This document shows positions 45,315-58,097 of a stretch of 64,000 bases of DNA, piece by piece. Position 1 is the first letter of the stretch, and every line of letters starts with the position of its first letter. The DNA is taken from NCBI GenBank assembly GCA_026182355.1, contig JAPFBL010001617.1, positions 1 to 64,000 on the forward strand, given 5' to 3'. The translations under genes were made by a program, and so were the position numbers. A model generated the notes under the pieces. That model did no database searches. It had not been told where the DNA came from and saw only the letters and a program-made list of their open reading frames with translations. The DNA is from Hermatobates lingyangjiaoensis. Its lineage: Eukaryota > Arthropoda > Insecta > Hemiptera > Hermatobatidae.

Positions 45315-45994
45315 CCTTAAACGATAAAAGGGATATATATTTATATCCCAGTATTATAAATATATATTGGGTATTTATATAAATCTGGAGTAGCCTAAAG
45401 GATATATTCATACACCTAAAAACTTCATGTATTAAAACATGAGATCTAATATCATAATTAGAAAGAAATTTCTATCAATTTCTAGATCTGACTAGAAAAG
45501 CATCGGCCATTTTATAATTCCTTTTATAACATTTAAGACCATATCTCCACGAATATGCCTGCGTTATATTACAGGCTAGTACTTTGCCAGATAAAAATAT
45601 AATAATTCATAAAAGAATTCGATTTAGATATTTTGTTGGATGTACACTTTTGAGATCGACAGAGTTCATGTATGCTTGGATGGATGGTTTTAATAAGGTT
45701 TGATAGATTTGTATTTTTAGATGCATTATATGTGGATATATTAGTGGGTGTTTTTCCAAAAGTTTGTGAACAACTTACAGGTGACACCGTTTGTTGGTAT
45801 CAAATTTATATTATACCGAAAAATAGTCCTTATAGTGTAGATGAGGTGTACCGATTTCGGAAAATATTTTAACATTAAGTATCAATTTCAGAAATGTGTA
45901 CGTTTACAGTTAATATTGAATTTATAATGGCATTAAATGTAAAAGGAAAACAATTTTTGGATAATATTTATTGTCAGCTTTGAGTATAAACGTA
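45315..45994. other. Spacer; fragment of the family C end at 45376
   Basis: AAATCTGGAGTAGCCTAAAGG at about 45380 matches the first 15 bases of family C, then diverges. Nothing else is recognised. Confidence 0.4.
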
Positions 45995-46080
45995 AAAATC
46001 TGGAGTGGCCTGCACTCAACTTTACTATAAGTAAACATAATATCAAAATTCTTGACAAACAAATGATTTTTAATTTATTT
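45995..46080 (+). repeat. Family C left end
   Basis: AAAAATCTGGAGTGGCCTGC, then CACTCAACTTTACTATAAG and AAACATAATATCAAAATTC, closely match the ends at 42495 and 23338. A possible, weak partner (GTGAAGTTGAGTGTGTGCC) lies near 48940, which would make a ~3-kb composite. Confidence 0.6.
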
Positions 46081-46635
46081 TTATTTAACTATCGTTATGT
46101 ATTAGGTATTTCTGTAGAAATGGTTGAAAATTGAACTTCCTCTTCCAGTCGGTCTCATAAACTCCAGCTGTATGTTTATATCTAGAAAACATGAGAGAGA
46201 TCTAACTGGTCATTTCAATTAGATGTTACTAAGTCTCGTTCTAATAATGAATATAACTTATATTGACTTAAATAACTAAAAGAAATTGTTTTGTTTGATA
46301 TTGTAGTTTAAGTCATCTAATAATGTGATATTATTATGTTTAAATTTTACAGAAGTTTAAAACATTTTATACCCAAATGTTTTTTTGGCCACCAATTTAC
46401 GTTTTGATCTCTTAGAAAATAATTATAATCGGAAATTTATGGTATACTGATGTATTTTTTATAAAATTATTTTTTTTTCCCTTTGTCAAAAATCATAAAA
46501 ACCAATTTACTCTGAGCTTTTTCCTGCGTGTTATACTCTGTTATAAGGATGCTGTAAATGTATGGAGAAAAAAAATATCAGTAATTATCCAGTTTTGCAT
46601 ACTGACATAAACAATGTTTGGTCTATGTGTGTTCT

Positions 46636-47153
46636 CTTAGAGGTTGCCACTGCAACCTAACCTACATATAAAACTATCCTGTCTTCATTGGTAACCAGAT
46701 AATTCCCTACCAAACCCATGTAAAATATCTGGGTCTTATTTTAGACTCTAGATTAACTTTCAAGCAACACCTTCATAATAAATCCAAGCTTGCAATTTAC
46801 TTGATGTGCAATCTATATTCTCTTTTCAAGTCAAGGAATTCTCCCGATTCGGTCAAGGACCTTGTCTATAAGGGGGTTCTTCGTTCAGTGATGACTTATG
46901 GATGCTCCGTCTGGTTTAGAGCTGCACCAACGAACAAGGCGTGTATCCAGATTGTTCAAAATAAGTGTGCCCGCCTTATAGCCAGGGCTCCTTGGTACGC
47001 CCGTAATGTTGATATTCACCATGATTGAAAATGGAATCCATAGATAGTTACATCACTCGACTTACTACCAATGAAGACAACAAACTATCTACTCATCCAA
47101 ACCTCCTGGTACAAACACTAAATCCTGCCACCAATCTTCCTCAACCTCACTGA
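46636..47153 (+). pseudogene. Jockey-like non-LTR reverse transcriptase C-terminal remnant
   Basis: The frame reads IPYQTHVKYLGLILDSRLTF (the RT thumb-side KYLGxxLD motif), then VKDLVYKGVLRSVMTYGCSV and WFRAAPTNKACIQIVQNKCA, then RLIARAPWYARNVDIHHD. A one-base deletion near 47026 shifts the frame, after which MESIDSYITRLTTNEDNKLS leads to HPNLLVQTLNP and a TGA at 47151-47153. This order is diagnostic for the end of Jockey/X-element ORF2. The polymerase active site is not included. Confidence 0.85.
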
Positions 47154-48639
47154 ATAATTACTTCATCCACTGACTATCTGACTACTTTTCCAACTGATGA
47201 CTAAAAACTTTGAAAACCATGACCTCAACAAGACCACATGACCGCGAATACGACATCTTTACTGCACAAACGAACTTATATCTGACATGAATTACTGACA
47301 TTACAAGTTATAGTAGTACAGTAAGCAAGCAGTAGAAGGCCTCTGGTCTGGAACTGCTCGTTACGACGTGCACTATAGTGCGCGAATATATTCGTTGGTC
47401 GTTGGTCGTTGATATAAAACTAACTCATATAGAGTACTTTGAGATGTTTTTAAAATATTTTAACTTTATTGAATATCTGTGCTATATGCAAAACTATTCT
47501 GTTATGTTGTTAGCTGTTTAATGATAAAAAAAAATCTCAACTTAAACGACGGACTCTCATGCACCTTTCTTATGATGTAATTTGAATAAAAGAGCTATAC
47601 CCATCTCATATTCATGTATGATCTATTTTTGTCTTTAACACTACTTGTGTTTGCATCTTTCGTTAGACAGGGATATTCATCCTTTTTTACTTTATCGTTC
47701 TGATTCGGTTAAATTATTGTAAAATGCTTAAATATGCATGGTATCTATAGTCATTCGTTTGAATTTTAAGTGTGGTATGATGTATAAGTTGAAAGAAGCT
47801 TTCTTGAGATTTTGACATTTCATTTACACGTTTTGTTTGAGATCCTGGATTCATGTCTGCCTGCTTGTAACTGAGTGGGTATGAATCTCAAATTTTATTA
47901 ACAGTACTCTAAGTCACACGGTTTGACAAATTTTAATGAAATTTGATTGACGTATAGATTTTGCATTAGTAAAGAACTGTATTGTTTCTGGGCCATATTC
48001 AAGGATGGGAAAGGTAACCTATTGCACTTTTGTCATAACGGGTAATAATTTTAGCCCACTCTTCTTGTGGTTCTGAGAAGTTTAAATTTTTTGTTTAATA
48101 TTGTCTTAATATTAATATTTTATGTTAAAAATTTCCAGAATTTGGAGCGTTGAAAAAGGAAATATTACACTAAAAATAACAATTATTACGAACCATCTGC
48201 AGTCGCTTGTCAGATTGTCGTATAATATTTTTTGGTATAATTCACACACTGCAGATGGATAACTATATTAAAAATAATCAAGTAATTAAATTCATTGTCA
48301 ATGTGCTTGATAATAGATTTACCTAGTATGTGTAGTCAGGCCCTACAATAGGGAGGGTGCAGCCGGTGCGCCGCACCAGGGCCCTAAGAGTCAAGGAGGG
48401 ACATGAATATCAAAGTTAATTTTATTGAAAAAAATTGCTTCGTAACACGAATAAATCTCAATACGACTCGGTCTGGGAAGGAATTAAACTCGTACTGCGA
48501 GGTTCTACTGTGTTTGTAAATATTATACTTATATACGTAAATAAAGTATATGGTGTCCATTTAGGTATATGACTACTATTGGTTGGTATATAATAGACTT
48601 GCTAAAAATAAAAAGGGTAAATTTGATTTCAATTTTTTA
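47154..48639. other. Mostly unassigned; one shared segment
   Basis: The segment 47326-47400 (GGCCTCTGGTCTGGAACTG, TTACGACGTGCACTATAG) has a relative at 49013-49090. At 48340-48395, CAGGCCCTACAATAGGG and GCACCAGGGCCCT recall hAT-type termini, but no partner end was proven. Confidence 0.4.
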
Positions 48640-48715
48640 CTTTACTATAAGTAAAGTATAGTGATCGTGAAAAAATTCGATCTCGAGATTTTGACGGAAT
48701 TGTATGTTATAATGT
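48640..48715 (-). repeat. Family B 3' end, minus strand
   Basis: TTTACTTTACTATAAGTAAA then GTATAGTGATCGTGAAAAAA, TTCGATCTCGAGATTTTGAC and GGAATT is an almost exact reverse complement of 24890-24962. Only the end is present; the (AC)n part is missing. Confidence 0.75.
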
Positions 48716-49977
48716 TAATACAATTTAAACCATCTTTGAGTCTTTTATTGAACTTTATAAATTCACAAACTTTTTAATAAGATTCTTTGTTACTCAGAAT
48801 ATACAGTATATTGCTACTGAATATTCTAGATATGACCAGTGTTGGAAGTGGGGTCCAGAAAAGGTCTTACACCGGCACATTTTATTCTTCTCAAGGGCCC
48901 TGAGTGCACTCAAGACTATCAAGTGACCTTGAGAATAGTGAAGTTGAGTGTGTGCCTTTCCATTTTATTACATTTGGCAAGGCATTTTTACCGCTTATAG
49001 TAGTGTAATAATTCACAGTGGGCCTCAGGTCTAGAACCAGTAATTACGACGTATACTATAGCCTACCGAAATATTGCTTGGTCCGTAAAACGTATTTGCT
49101 TTGATAGTAATGTTTGTTTTCTCTTGGTATAGTGTCTGTTTTTTTTTACAAAAAGAAATTCCTCTTCATAGAAATATAAGATGAAACATGTTACTTCTCT
49201 ATCATTACTTTACTTTATTCACCACAGGCTAGAGCTACATTTGCTTAAAGGCTGAGCGAAAAAGTTTATTAACCTATATTCGAAAACATTATGTGGAATT
49301 GATTTAAAAATAAAACCCTAATGTCATAAAACATGATTTTTGTTACAATTGAAAAGAGAGTGAGTATATAGGTTTTAGCAAAACTGGCACTTTTTATTTA
49401 GTTTTCAACTGAATAAATTTTTGTTTTATGTTTATTTCTAGAACTTGAATCCAACTGTCTATTTGATTAACTAAGGCTGAAAGTGGTGAATTAAATAGAA
49501 AAATGCATAATAAAAATAATGCTGAAGCTCCTCAGAAGTTAATTTTAGTATTCAACAGCTGAAACATTAAGCTGTTCACGATAAACCATGATGTTCTAAT
49601 GAACAACATTTACCTACTTTCTTAGCATCTGCATTAGCATTTAATTAAAACATTTCCCGGTTCTTAAACAACAGTAATCAACTCTTGTTGATTTATTAAT
49701 ATGTTCATTTTATAAAACTTAATAGAGAAGTACGTTTCTTTTGCATAAATCATACACAATTTAAAAATAGCATATTGTTACTGTTTACCCAAAGGTTGTT
49801 ATGAAGGTACAAACTTAAGTCAGTTTATCTCGGAGATTGCATCTTACATTTGTCGGATCTAAAAGGGCAGATATAATAGTGAATCATGCCTTATCCATTT
49901 TCTTTCTTACAATCAACTGTGATTTTAGTCTAGTTGGACCATTTTATTTTGATGATATACTCGTACGTTTATGTATC
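48716..49977. other. Unassigned sequence
   Basis: The segment 48865-48910 (CACCGGCACATTTTATTCTT, CAAGGGCCCTGAG) is related to 52855-52900, but no element boundaries were found. Confidence 0.4.
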
Positions 49978-50150
49978 AAAGTCTAAACCACAGTAAGAAA
50001 ATCAGAATAGCTACTAAAAAACCGCTCAACCAAAACAAGTGGTCTTCGTAAGAGTCCCACTGATACTGAGGAATACCGCTTGTTTAGGGTGAAGGTCTAA
50101 TCATTTTTCTGATTTTCTTACTTTGGTTTAGACGTTGATTTTTATGTTAA
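49978..50150. mobile_element. PLE-type palindrome (family 1 variant)
   Basis: GTCTAAACCACAGTAAG on the left faces CTTACTTTGGTTTAGAC on the right. Inner arms contain CAAAACAAGTGGTCTTCG and a diverged partner. It is related to 38231-38430. Confidence 0.6.
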
Positions 50151-50173
50151 CTGTGAGAGCTTGTTATATATAT

Positions 50174-50413
50174 ACTTTAAATTACCCAAAACACGACACA
50201 GAAATAAGATAAAATACACAATTACTAAATTCAATATTTCAATATTCAATACTGTTATTCGTCATCAGGAGAAGACTAGTGAGAGAGATCTCCCCACGTC
50301 GGGGACAGAATACGAGAGTCTAGTCTTCTCCTGATGACGAACAGATCGGAATATTGAATTTAATAAGTGTGTATTTTATCTTATTTCTTGTAGTGTTTTG
50401 TGTAATTTAAAGT
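50174..50413. mobile_element. PLE-type palindrome (family 4)
   Basis: CTTTAAATTACCCAAAACAC and ATAAGATAAAATACACA at the left are inverted at the right end (to 50413). The centre has GTCATCAGGAGAAGACTAG and its inverse CTAGTCTTCTCCTGATGACG, with CGGAATATTGAATTT beyond. The CTGATGA plus GAAtATT layout repeats that of the other PLE ends. Confidence 0.65.
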
Positions 50414-50490
50414 TCTATAGTCCGTGTGGACCGTTTCTTCAATATTGATAAAAGTATCGACCGTGCAGTAGAAACAAAATAAATTTTTTT

Positions 50491-50760
50491 TATCAGGACT
50501 TGGTCAGTTCTTCAGGTTCGAATTAAACTCTCATTGCCAACGTTTCAGTTTTTATTAAAAACCTTTTTCATAGGTTTCTGTTTCAAAATTTTATACTTCT
50601 GCATATAAATTGGTTTTAAATAAATATCAAAACGTTCGCAATGGGAGTTTAATTTGAACTTGAAGAACTGACCGAGTCCTGATAAAAATTTTTATTTTAT
50701 ATGTATGATCAAACCACAATAAGAAATGGGAAAACAAGACTAAGATCTTTCAACCGCAAC
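50491..50760. mobile_element. PLE-type palindrome (family 3) followed by a family 1 arm
   Basis: The family 3 palindrome (50491-50690) has arms beginning ATCAGGACTTGGTCAGTTC and TTAAACTCTCATTGCC. Directly after it, 50705-50758 is the outer half of a family 1 arm (GATCAAACCACAATAAGAAA, AGATCTTTCAACCGC). Confidence 0.65.
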
Positions 50761-50834
50761 AACATAAATATATGTCGAAACGTCGTCAAAAGGACTAGTT
50801 TAAAATCATTAGAACTCAACCCTCAAACAAATTA

Positions 50835-50839
<5 letters not shown>

Positions 50840-50886
<47 letters not shown>

Positions 50887-50945
50887 ATTAAACTTTATCT
50901 GGACTCGGTCAGTTCGAACTGACCGAGTCCTGATAAACTTTAATT
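50840..50945. repeat. (TA)n plus a short family 3 palindrome
   Basis: (TA)n runs 50840-50884. At 50885-50945 GGACTCGGTCAGTTC is followed immediately by GAACTGACCGAGTCC, a 15-bp perfect palindrome with extended imperfect arms. Confidence 0.8.
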
Positions 50946-53782
50946 TTGTTTCTGTTTCACAGTTGATACTTTTATCAATATTTATATGTTTAAATTTAGG
51001 CTCTATTGACCATATTCTTACTTTCAGTAAGTAACATAATTTAATTTTTTATTTTTCCTTTACAAGATTAGTTCTTGTTGCACCATATCGAACAATACCT
51101 TTTTAAAAACTAGAATGTTTTAAATTTTAAAATGGATGTCTCACTAATTTCCTTTCATGACTTCAAGTTGTTATTACGAAAATGAGTCGTTCATCAACGC
51201 AAACATATGCTATATTACTTTGACAGTGACACTTCTACATATATCACGTACACATCATAAGTTTTTTGAGTAATCTGATGAAAAATTAAGAAGTATGGTT
51301 GGGTTTCTCGAGTCTGGCAAGGTTGCCTTTCTTAGAAGGAATTTTTTAATGACCAGTCTCTATTGAGTACCTCTCGGAGGCTCCTTCATTTACTGTCAGG
51401 AGTTCGTAGTCATCCTTTGATAATCTCTGATTTAAACTTAAAAAGTATAAATCAAAACTAAATAATGCAGGTTTTATGTTTTGGCGAATGATTTGGTAGA
51501 TGTTTGTTTTAAGGACTGTTCTGTGACATTCTTACTAAAATATTCAACTGAAAATATTATATAATAATAACAATGTGCAATAAATAACTTAAATATAGCT
51601 CATGTTTTTTGTTGAAGATTTTGTCTACTTCTACAGTAATGTTTAGTTGTGTTCTTTGAATAAAAATAATTTTGTACTATGTGCAATAATCTACTAAATC
51701 ATAAATGAATGAATATTTTACACAACTTTTAAATTGAAAACTCTTAAAATGTGGAAAGAAAAAGTTTTACTTTGGAATTCCTCCCGCGTTACCGTGAAAC
51801 GTTTGCCTATCTTTCATAGCCCTATATTTTGGCAGAGTATTTTTCTTCTAAATTTCTTTGACATTTTCTTCCACAAGAAGTTTATTAGGTACGTGTAATT
51901 TTCAACTGGAAAAAAATATTAAATTTTTATGAAAATAGTTTATGCAAATTTTGTTGAAAAATGAATGTTGACTGAAGTTGTTAGCAAGAAATAACACATA
52001 TAAATATTATTGCAAAAATAAACCTTCTAACCTCGTAAGTTGTCTTCATACTTCGACCTGTTTTGAATGTTTTCTATTAAGAACTAACTGAATGCTGTTT
52101 TCATGCTCTTGTGTTTTTACATTCTTCTGCGTCGATTATTGTCTTCCGTTGTAGCAAACAAATCTTCAGAAAACAGTCTACACCTTCAAAAGAAAGTTTA
52201 TGATGCAACATGACACAAAGTAACATTAAGTATGTTATTGATCATTGATGACTACTTCCGAAACCGGCCGACCTATGGACATTATGACGATGTCTTTAAA
52301 TAATATTCCTAACAGCTCCTCTAGTCTGACGATAATATAATTTTATCCACAGGAATGTATGTAGTTCGTTGTTATTCATAGCTTTTTTGCTTCGCAAAGT
52401 AATCTAAAAGGTATTTAAACAACTCTTTTGTAAATGATGGTTTTATTAAAAAAACTGGAATCTGGATAAATTAAAGAAATGAGATATTTTTAGTTTATTG
52501 AAACCAAACAGTTCCAGCCTCCGACTCTGCAACCCTGTATATGTGTTCATTATTTTATCAATTAAAGAATTTATTAAAACCAAAAGCAGTAAAATATTAT
52601 TAGAGCCTGAAACGAATTAAGTATTACTAGATTTTCAAGTGTGTATAAAAAACTAGTATATCCAAAAAGTGTATTTGGAATTTCAGAATTTACATTAAAA
52701 TGCCTTAATGAATGATGTTTTGAAAAAAATGTATTGGGTTAAATATATATAAAACAACCTGTTTTCACCGTGACAATTTTTAAGAAACATCACTATTTTA
52801 ACATAACACCAACTTAGGGTATATGAAAATTAATTTAAAACATCTCTACATGTCTCGTACCAGCACATTTCTTTCCTCTCAAGAACTTTGAGGGTAGTTC
52901 ACGGTGTCACGTTGGTTTGTCGTAATTCCAGCCAGCCTAAGAGTAGTTCACAACTGAACCAAAGTTGTTTAGTTTACTACGCCATTGTTGAAACCAACTG
53001 TCTTCCTGTCATGGAAGAGTTTGCGAATCATATTAGAGGAAGAAAAGTTTTAATTATTCAAATAATTGTTTAATTTGTTTATTATAATGCGATATTATAT
53101 TGCACAATAGAATACTAATTTCATTATCCTATCTTTTATTACACATTTTAATTTTAAATGGAAATAACATGTTATGTGCCTTGTTTTAATATTATGAGAT
53201 GCAGGTTATATTTAAATAAGAAGATTCATTTTGTTTTTAATTTGGTGGGAAGTATTTTCCAGTTGAGCCTCTGAGCATTTCCAAACAATTCCTTTTCACT
53301 TATCGTCATTTGATGAACCCCAGTAGCTCATTATGTTTACCCTGAACTACATTCAGTTAAATCATTCAGTAGTTTTTCTATAATTTTATGAAACTCTAAA
53401 CAGGAGAGGTGGAGTAGGAGTGATGAAAGAACTTATCTATTTGGAGGCGGTGACTGCCGTTCCATTTTGAATAATTTCAACTCCTTGCCCTTTGGAGAAA
53501 CGACTTTTTAAAAAAAAACGGTCGGTTAGTGAGTCGGAATAAATGAATTAATGGGCAAGATATTGAATGAGGTACATTATGCTCGGATGACTGTGAATTT
53601 CCTTGCTTTTGCCAGTAATTGAATTGCTCCGGAGTTGAGAAGAACTCAGATCAGGAGTAAGTCCCTACCTACCCTAGGAACATTTTCTTTTGCTAGCATA
53701 ACTAATTTTAATTGGTTCACTGAGCTCTTGTTATTTTCCTTGTTTAAATCAACTTAACTTCAATATGTCACTAAAAGTGATC
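50946..53782. other. Long intron stretch without supported features
   Basis: Small open stretches exist, for example at 52888-53073, but none shows a family motif. No repeat ends were recognised beyond the segment near 52855 noted elsewhere. Confidence 0.45.
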
Positions 53783-54160
53783 CGTGTACTATAATACTAA
53801 ATTATAACACTACATTGTGAATTATAATAATAAAGTATAACTACTACACTGTAAACTACAACACTAAAGTGTAACTACTACACTGTAAACTATAATACTA
53901 ACGTATAACTACTACACTGTATACTATAATAATAAAGTATAACTACTATACTGTAAACTATAATACTAATGTATAACTACTACACTGTGTTACTATAATA
54001 ATAAAGTATACCTACTATACTGTGAATTATAATGCTTAAATATAACTACTACACCGTATGCCGTAACACTAAAATATAACTTCTACACTGTGTACTATAT
54101 ACTAAAATATATTTACTACACTGTGTACTATAATACTAAAGTATTACACAGTGCAATAAA
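53783..54160. repeat. Minisatellite, 34-bp unit, about 11 copies
   Basis: The unit is roughly CTATAATACTAAAGTATAAC followed by TACTACACTGTAAA. Consecutive units differ by a few substitutions and small indels, with the ends most diverged. Confidence 0.9.
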
Positions 54161-54400
54161 TACGTTATATAAATCACATAATGTACCATTATTAATGCAT
54201 ACAAAAAGTAGGCTTCGCTTCCAGATAGTTTTGTTTTAATACTAATAATCAGTTTTATTTAAAATGTATACAATTACTTGTGTTTCTGTTCTATCTATCG
54301 TGTGTTAGACTAAGTTAGAATCGACCTCCACTGTTATCTTTTTATTTGTTTGTTAAAATATTTCAACATAATATTTCTTTTAATAGTTTACACTATTGGA

Positions 54401-54604
54401 ATATATATATAAAAAGATTTCACATAAACACGTGAAAATCAAACCACAATAAGAAATGGGAAAACAAGACTAAGATCTTTCAACCGTAACAAGCGGTCTT
54501 CGTCAGAGTTGGGTTTTTGACTTTGACGAAGACCGCTTGTTACGGTTGAAATATCTTAGCCTTATTTTCCCATTTCTTATTGTGGTTTGATAATTGATAT
54601 ATAT
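54401..54604. mobile_element. PLE terminal palindrome (family 1)
   Basis: The palindrome 54414-54598 is flanked by TA tracts. On the minus strand the left arm reads CTCTGACGAAG then GACCG, CGGTT, GAAAGATCT and TAGTC, an intact core. The right arm has TTTGACGA and GAAATATCT. The two arms have decayed independently. Confidence 0.8.
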
Positions 54605-54640
54605 ATAAAATAAAATAAATTCAAAACGAAGGAAACACAC

Positions 54641-54707
54641 AGAAAGACACAGACATAACTCACGACGATGGTCGAAATATCGATGTGAGTTATGTCTGTG
54701 TCTTTCT
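54641..54707. repeat. Perfect 23-bp inverted repeat with PLE-like loop
   Basis: AGAAAGACACAGACATAACT plus CAC (54641-54663) is reverse-complemented at 54685-54707. The 21-nt loop contains GGTCGAAATATCGAT, the GAAATAT segment common to PLE ends. Confidence 0.8.
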
Positions 54708-54982
54708 GATATTTAAAAGGACGATTGCGATTTTTATGTCCAATACCGTAATGAATTATTGACTAAATCATCTGATCTCAAACTTTTTTTATATAAGTAC
54801 TCCAAATCGATTAGGTAATATTTTTGATACTCTGAACATCGTGTGGTGAAATTATCGAAACATTTTGAACATTTAAAATAAAACTTTCCTTTTTACTTCA
54901 ATATGTGTTATTTAATAGGGAATGAAAAGTACAAAAAGACAGCTTTCGAAAGATTTTTCTTAGAAAAGTATGTATTTTTCAA
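54708..54982. other. No feature recognised
   Basis: AT-rich spacer. Confidence 0.4.
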
Positions 54983-55823
54983 TCTAAAGTGGTCTACACT
55001 CAATTTTAATATGTAAACGTATTTCAGGACCATTGACAATCAATTTCATTAATTGGTTTATTTAAATATGTAGACGTTAATTATTATTTAAAGTAGCGTT
55101 AAATATGTTTAATAGTATTATTGAAACCCCATGGTAAAAGTATAATCACTCATATACAAGTACAATCAAATGACATCATTTGAGAAATATGTTATATCTA
55201 TTTCTCGACTACAACGAAAATGCAGTGATTGTTATAGAGTAATCTGATAATTTTCTGCAGATAGAACTTAATAAATAACCTTTTAAGCGTAGTAATGACT
55301 TTCAATATTTAAATTACTGATATTTTTGTATAATAAAAGTTATATTAAGACTAAATTTAATATTACTTAAATAACCAAATGTGGGTTGCAATTAGTGCAT
55401 ATGGTTTTCACATGTTGAGTGTTACCAGAGAATAATAAAGAATTAACTTCACTATGAACCGATGTCTGTTATTAGGATTAATAATTGTTGGGGCTTGTGG
55501 AGTGTTTAAAATAATTTGATGAACACCCTGCCAGGCCCTGGAAGGTAATCAAAACTGATATTTTGTGTTATCGAAATATTCCAAGTTTTTTTGAGCTAAT
55601 AACTGCAAAATCTCAATAACCTAGAATTAATAGTTCAGGAAAAGAAAGTGTACCTAATGACGCACAATGTATAATAAAGTGAATGTTGTGGATTCTCAAT
55701 CAGACAATATCGCCCAAAAACTATGCAGCTTACCTACATTGTAAAGGTTATTTTTGGTTATATTAGTTTGTTCCACCAAACAGTGTTACCTTTGATGAGT
55801 CCACAAACTTTTGAATACATCAC

Positions 55824-55871
55824 ACACACACACACACACTCATATACATAAACACGCGCGCATACACGTAC

Positions 55872-55917
<46 letters not shown>
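55824..55917. repeat. Compound (AC)n / (AG)n microsatellite
   Basis: AC repeats (55824-55842), degenerate ACAY-like units to about 55875, then an AG run of about 42 bp ending at 55917, where the retrotransposon begins. Confidence 0.92.
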
Positions 55918-55919
<2 letters not shown>

Positions 55920-56670
55920 TGAGCTTAATATCCTAACCGACGGCCAGGTTTCATGTGGCTCTTTGCATAACTGGGATGAACATCTCCCTTAGGAAGAAAA
56001 AAATATAAAATGTCTATGTTCACCAGAAATCAGAAAAGATTGAGATTCAACTTCAGTTGTGCTAAAGCCCATGTAGGAATCGTTGGGGAATGAACGGGCT
56101 GACATGTTACTAGCAAAGGAAGCAGCAAAAATGAGATTTCAGTCACTCAGTATCAATACTGAATACATCAATTCCCCTATTCGCTATTGTTGACGAGGGT
56201 TGGTGAAAAAACATTCCTCAAGTGGGAGGATACTTGAACCTGGTCTACAGTAGGAACTCTCACCAGGCAGTTTTTACTGTCCTCGAAAGATCGTTCTAGG
56301 ACGTCCCATATTGTTGTTAACTGATTGTTAACCATGAGGAGGTGCTATCACATCCCCACCGATTGGACCACAAACTCCACGAACCAAAAAACCCCACAAA
56401 CAGTGGACCATCTTCTGTAGGACTGCCCCGATTCAGATTAAGGTAAAACTGTGACTATATAGGATTATGTAATTCAGAAGGGAAGATGGTCACCACCTAA
56501 ACGAAAGCTGCTGGAGAGTGACATATGGGACCAGTACATTTAATTTTATGAAAAAGGTATTTGAGATGGTATTGGACCTTTATTGAAGATATTGTTACGA
56601 TCTGACCAAAAGCAACATGTAATACTTCTGTGGGATATGTTGCAAATAAAGTATTTTAAAAAAAATAACA
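55918..56670 (+). mobile_element. 5'-truncated non-LTR retrotransposon in (AC)n
   Basis: Coding remnants run to about 56450, followed by a short UTR, AATAAAG near 56646, an A-run (56657-56665) and resumed AC repeats (56668-56680). Layout and target match 110-825. Confidence 0.75.
56040..56450 (+). pseudogene. ORF2 RNase H end and zinc-knuckle remnant
   Basis: AKAHVGIVG with a frameshift into GNERADMLLAKEAAKMRFQS is the end of a non-LTR RNase H domain (H-x-G-I-x-GNExAD). About 270 bp on, TVDHLL, a stop, then DCPDSD corresponds to the TVDHxxxxCP knuckle of the copy at 113-475. Several stops and frameshifts are present. Confidence 0.72.
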
Positions 56671-56800
56671 CACACACACTTACACCACAACATTATCGAA
56701 AAAAATCAATAATTGACTCAGGAGATTTCAAGCGTGTAAATCTGTCAAAATTTTAAAATCAATTTTTTCCCATCATTACTATACCTTACTTTATGATGCT

Positions 56801-58097
56801 GATGTAATTGATATGAATGGCTGATATTTGGACAAGCATACTGGCATTCCATTAATCTGATACCGCATATAGAAATACATGTGATGCTAATTCACACCGC
56901 TCCCCTGGTACCTCTACATATCACAGTGCCGCGCACCCACTTCCAAACCACTCAACCTAATGAACAAATATTTCTTCTTTTCAAATTTACCAGTACATCA
57001 TTACTCATGACATAATGTCTTTGAAATCAAGGATAGAAATTATAATGATCCCGCTAGTCTTTCCTCAATCATTGATATCCGAAGATGTTTTAATTAAGTT
57101 AATTTGTTGAAAACATTTCCCTTCTGAGACTGTTAATAAGAGTATATAACGTTGACATTCTCGTCAACTATATTCTCAATTCATGCAAATAAATCCAAGC
57201 TTCTAAGGTCAATATCTACGTGCACTTTTTTAGACAATACTCGTAATTAATTGAACGAAAATTCCCCCACAGACTCTTTTGAATTACTATCGTATATATT
57301 TTTATATTTTTGCAAAAATTAATGAATTGTTCAACAATAATCCAAAATATATATATAATCATATAATCAGAAGTATCATTTTGTTAATTATTAAAAAATG
57401 TATAATGTACTCCTGTTATTCATCTGAGATAATAAAGTTTGTTATCAAACTCCTCATAGGTTCTTAGAGATAGACTCTATAATCATGCATATTCTGAGAC
57501 TCAATGAACTATGATACTTAAAAATATATGACTCGCTTCTATAAAATAATTTACATGAACGTTGCGTGATGCCGTCGTATGTACTATTTATTATAATAAT
57601 TTTCATTTTTCATTCTATATTCCATTATTTTAACAAGCCCTACTCCCAGCGTGTCACTGCTAACAAGTACAATCAGTCTTCAAGATCTCTATATGGATGA
57701 CTTTTTAGATCGTGTCTTCAAACTAAATCTGCAAAAGTTATAATCGTTAAAAGATATGAACAATTTATATAGAAATTTAAACATTAAAATATTTTAAAGG
57801 TAAATCTAAAAGCACCTAGTTCATTACTAATTTGATTCTTCACAACCTTTATTCCAAATATTTTTCCTGTATCGTCATTTAACCTTCCAAATCGTAAACC
57901 ACTGTGGAAGTGTGAAATTAGTGCCTACCATTTGTTTAGATTTGACATTCACGTGTCAGTAATATGGGTATTACTACCAATCATTTTATATTAATTTTAG
58001 TATTTTAAGACCTTATAATAATCCTTATAATAAAAAACTGTCAAATTATTTTTTTAGGGATTGTTATTATTTCTTATAATGGGTTTGCATACTGAGT
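56801..58097. other. Intron sequence, nothing recognised
   Basis: AT-rich, without repeat ends or coding signal that I can support. Confidence 0.45.

Larger units (their letters stand above)
54983..56800 (+). mobile_element. Family C/B element carrying (AC)n with a retrotransposon inside
   Basis: The left end at 54983 (TCAATCTAAAGTGGTCTACA, CTCAATTTTAATATG) is a diverged family C end. Family B sequence is recognisable from about 55560 (ATAGTTCAGGAAAAGAAAGTG). The AC/AG array lies at 55824-55917. A non-LTR end is inserted at 55918-56670, and family B 3' sequence resumes to about 56800 (CATCATTACTATACCTTACTT). Without the insertion its length would be close to that of 23338-24962. Confidence 0.58.

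Noticed and set aside
53783..54160. CRISPR-like regular repeats
   Set aside because: Units are directly tandem without unique spacers, and the window is eukaryotic.
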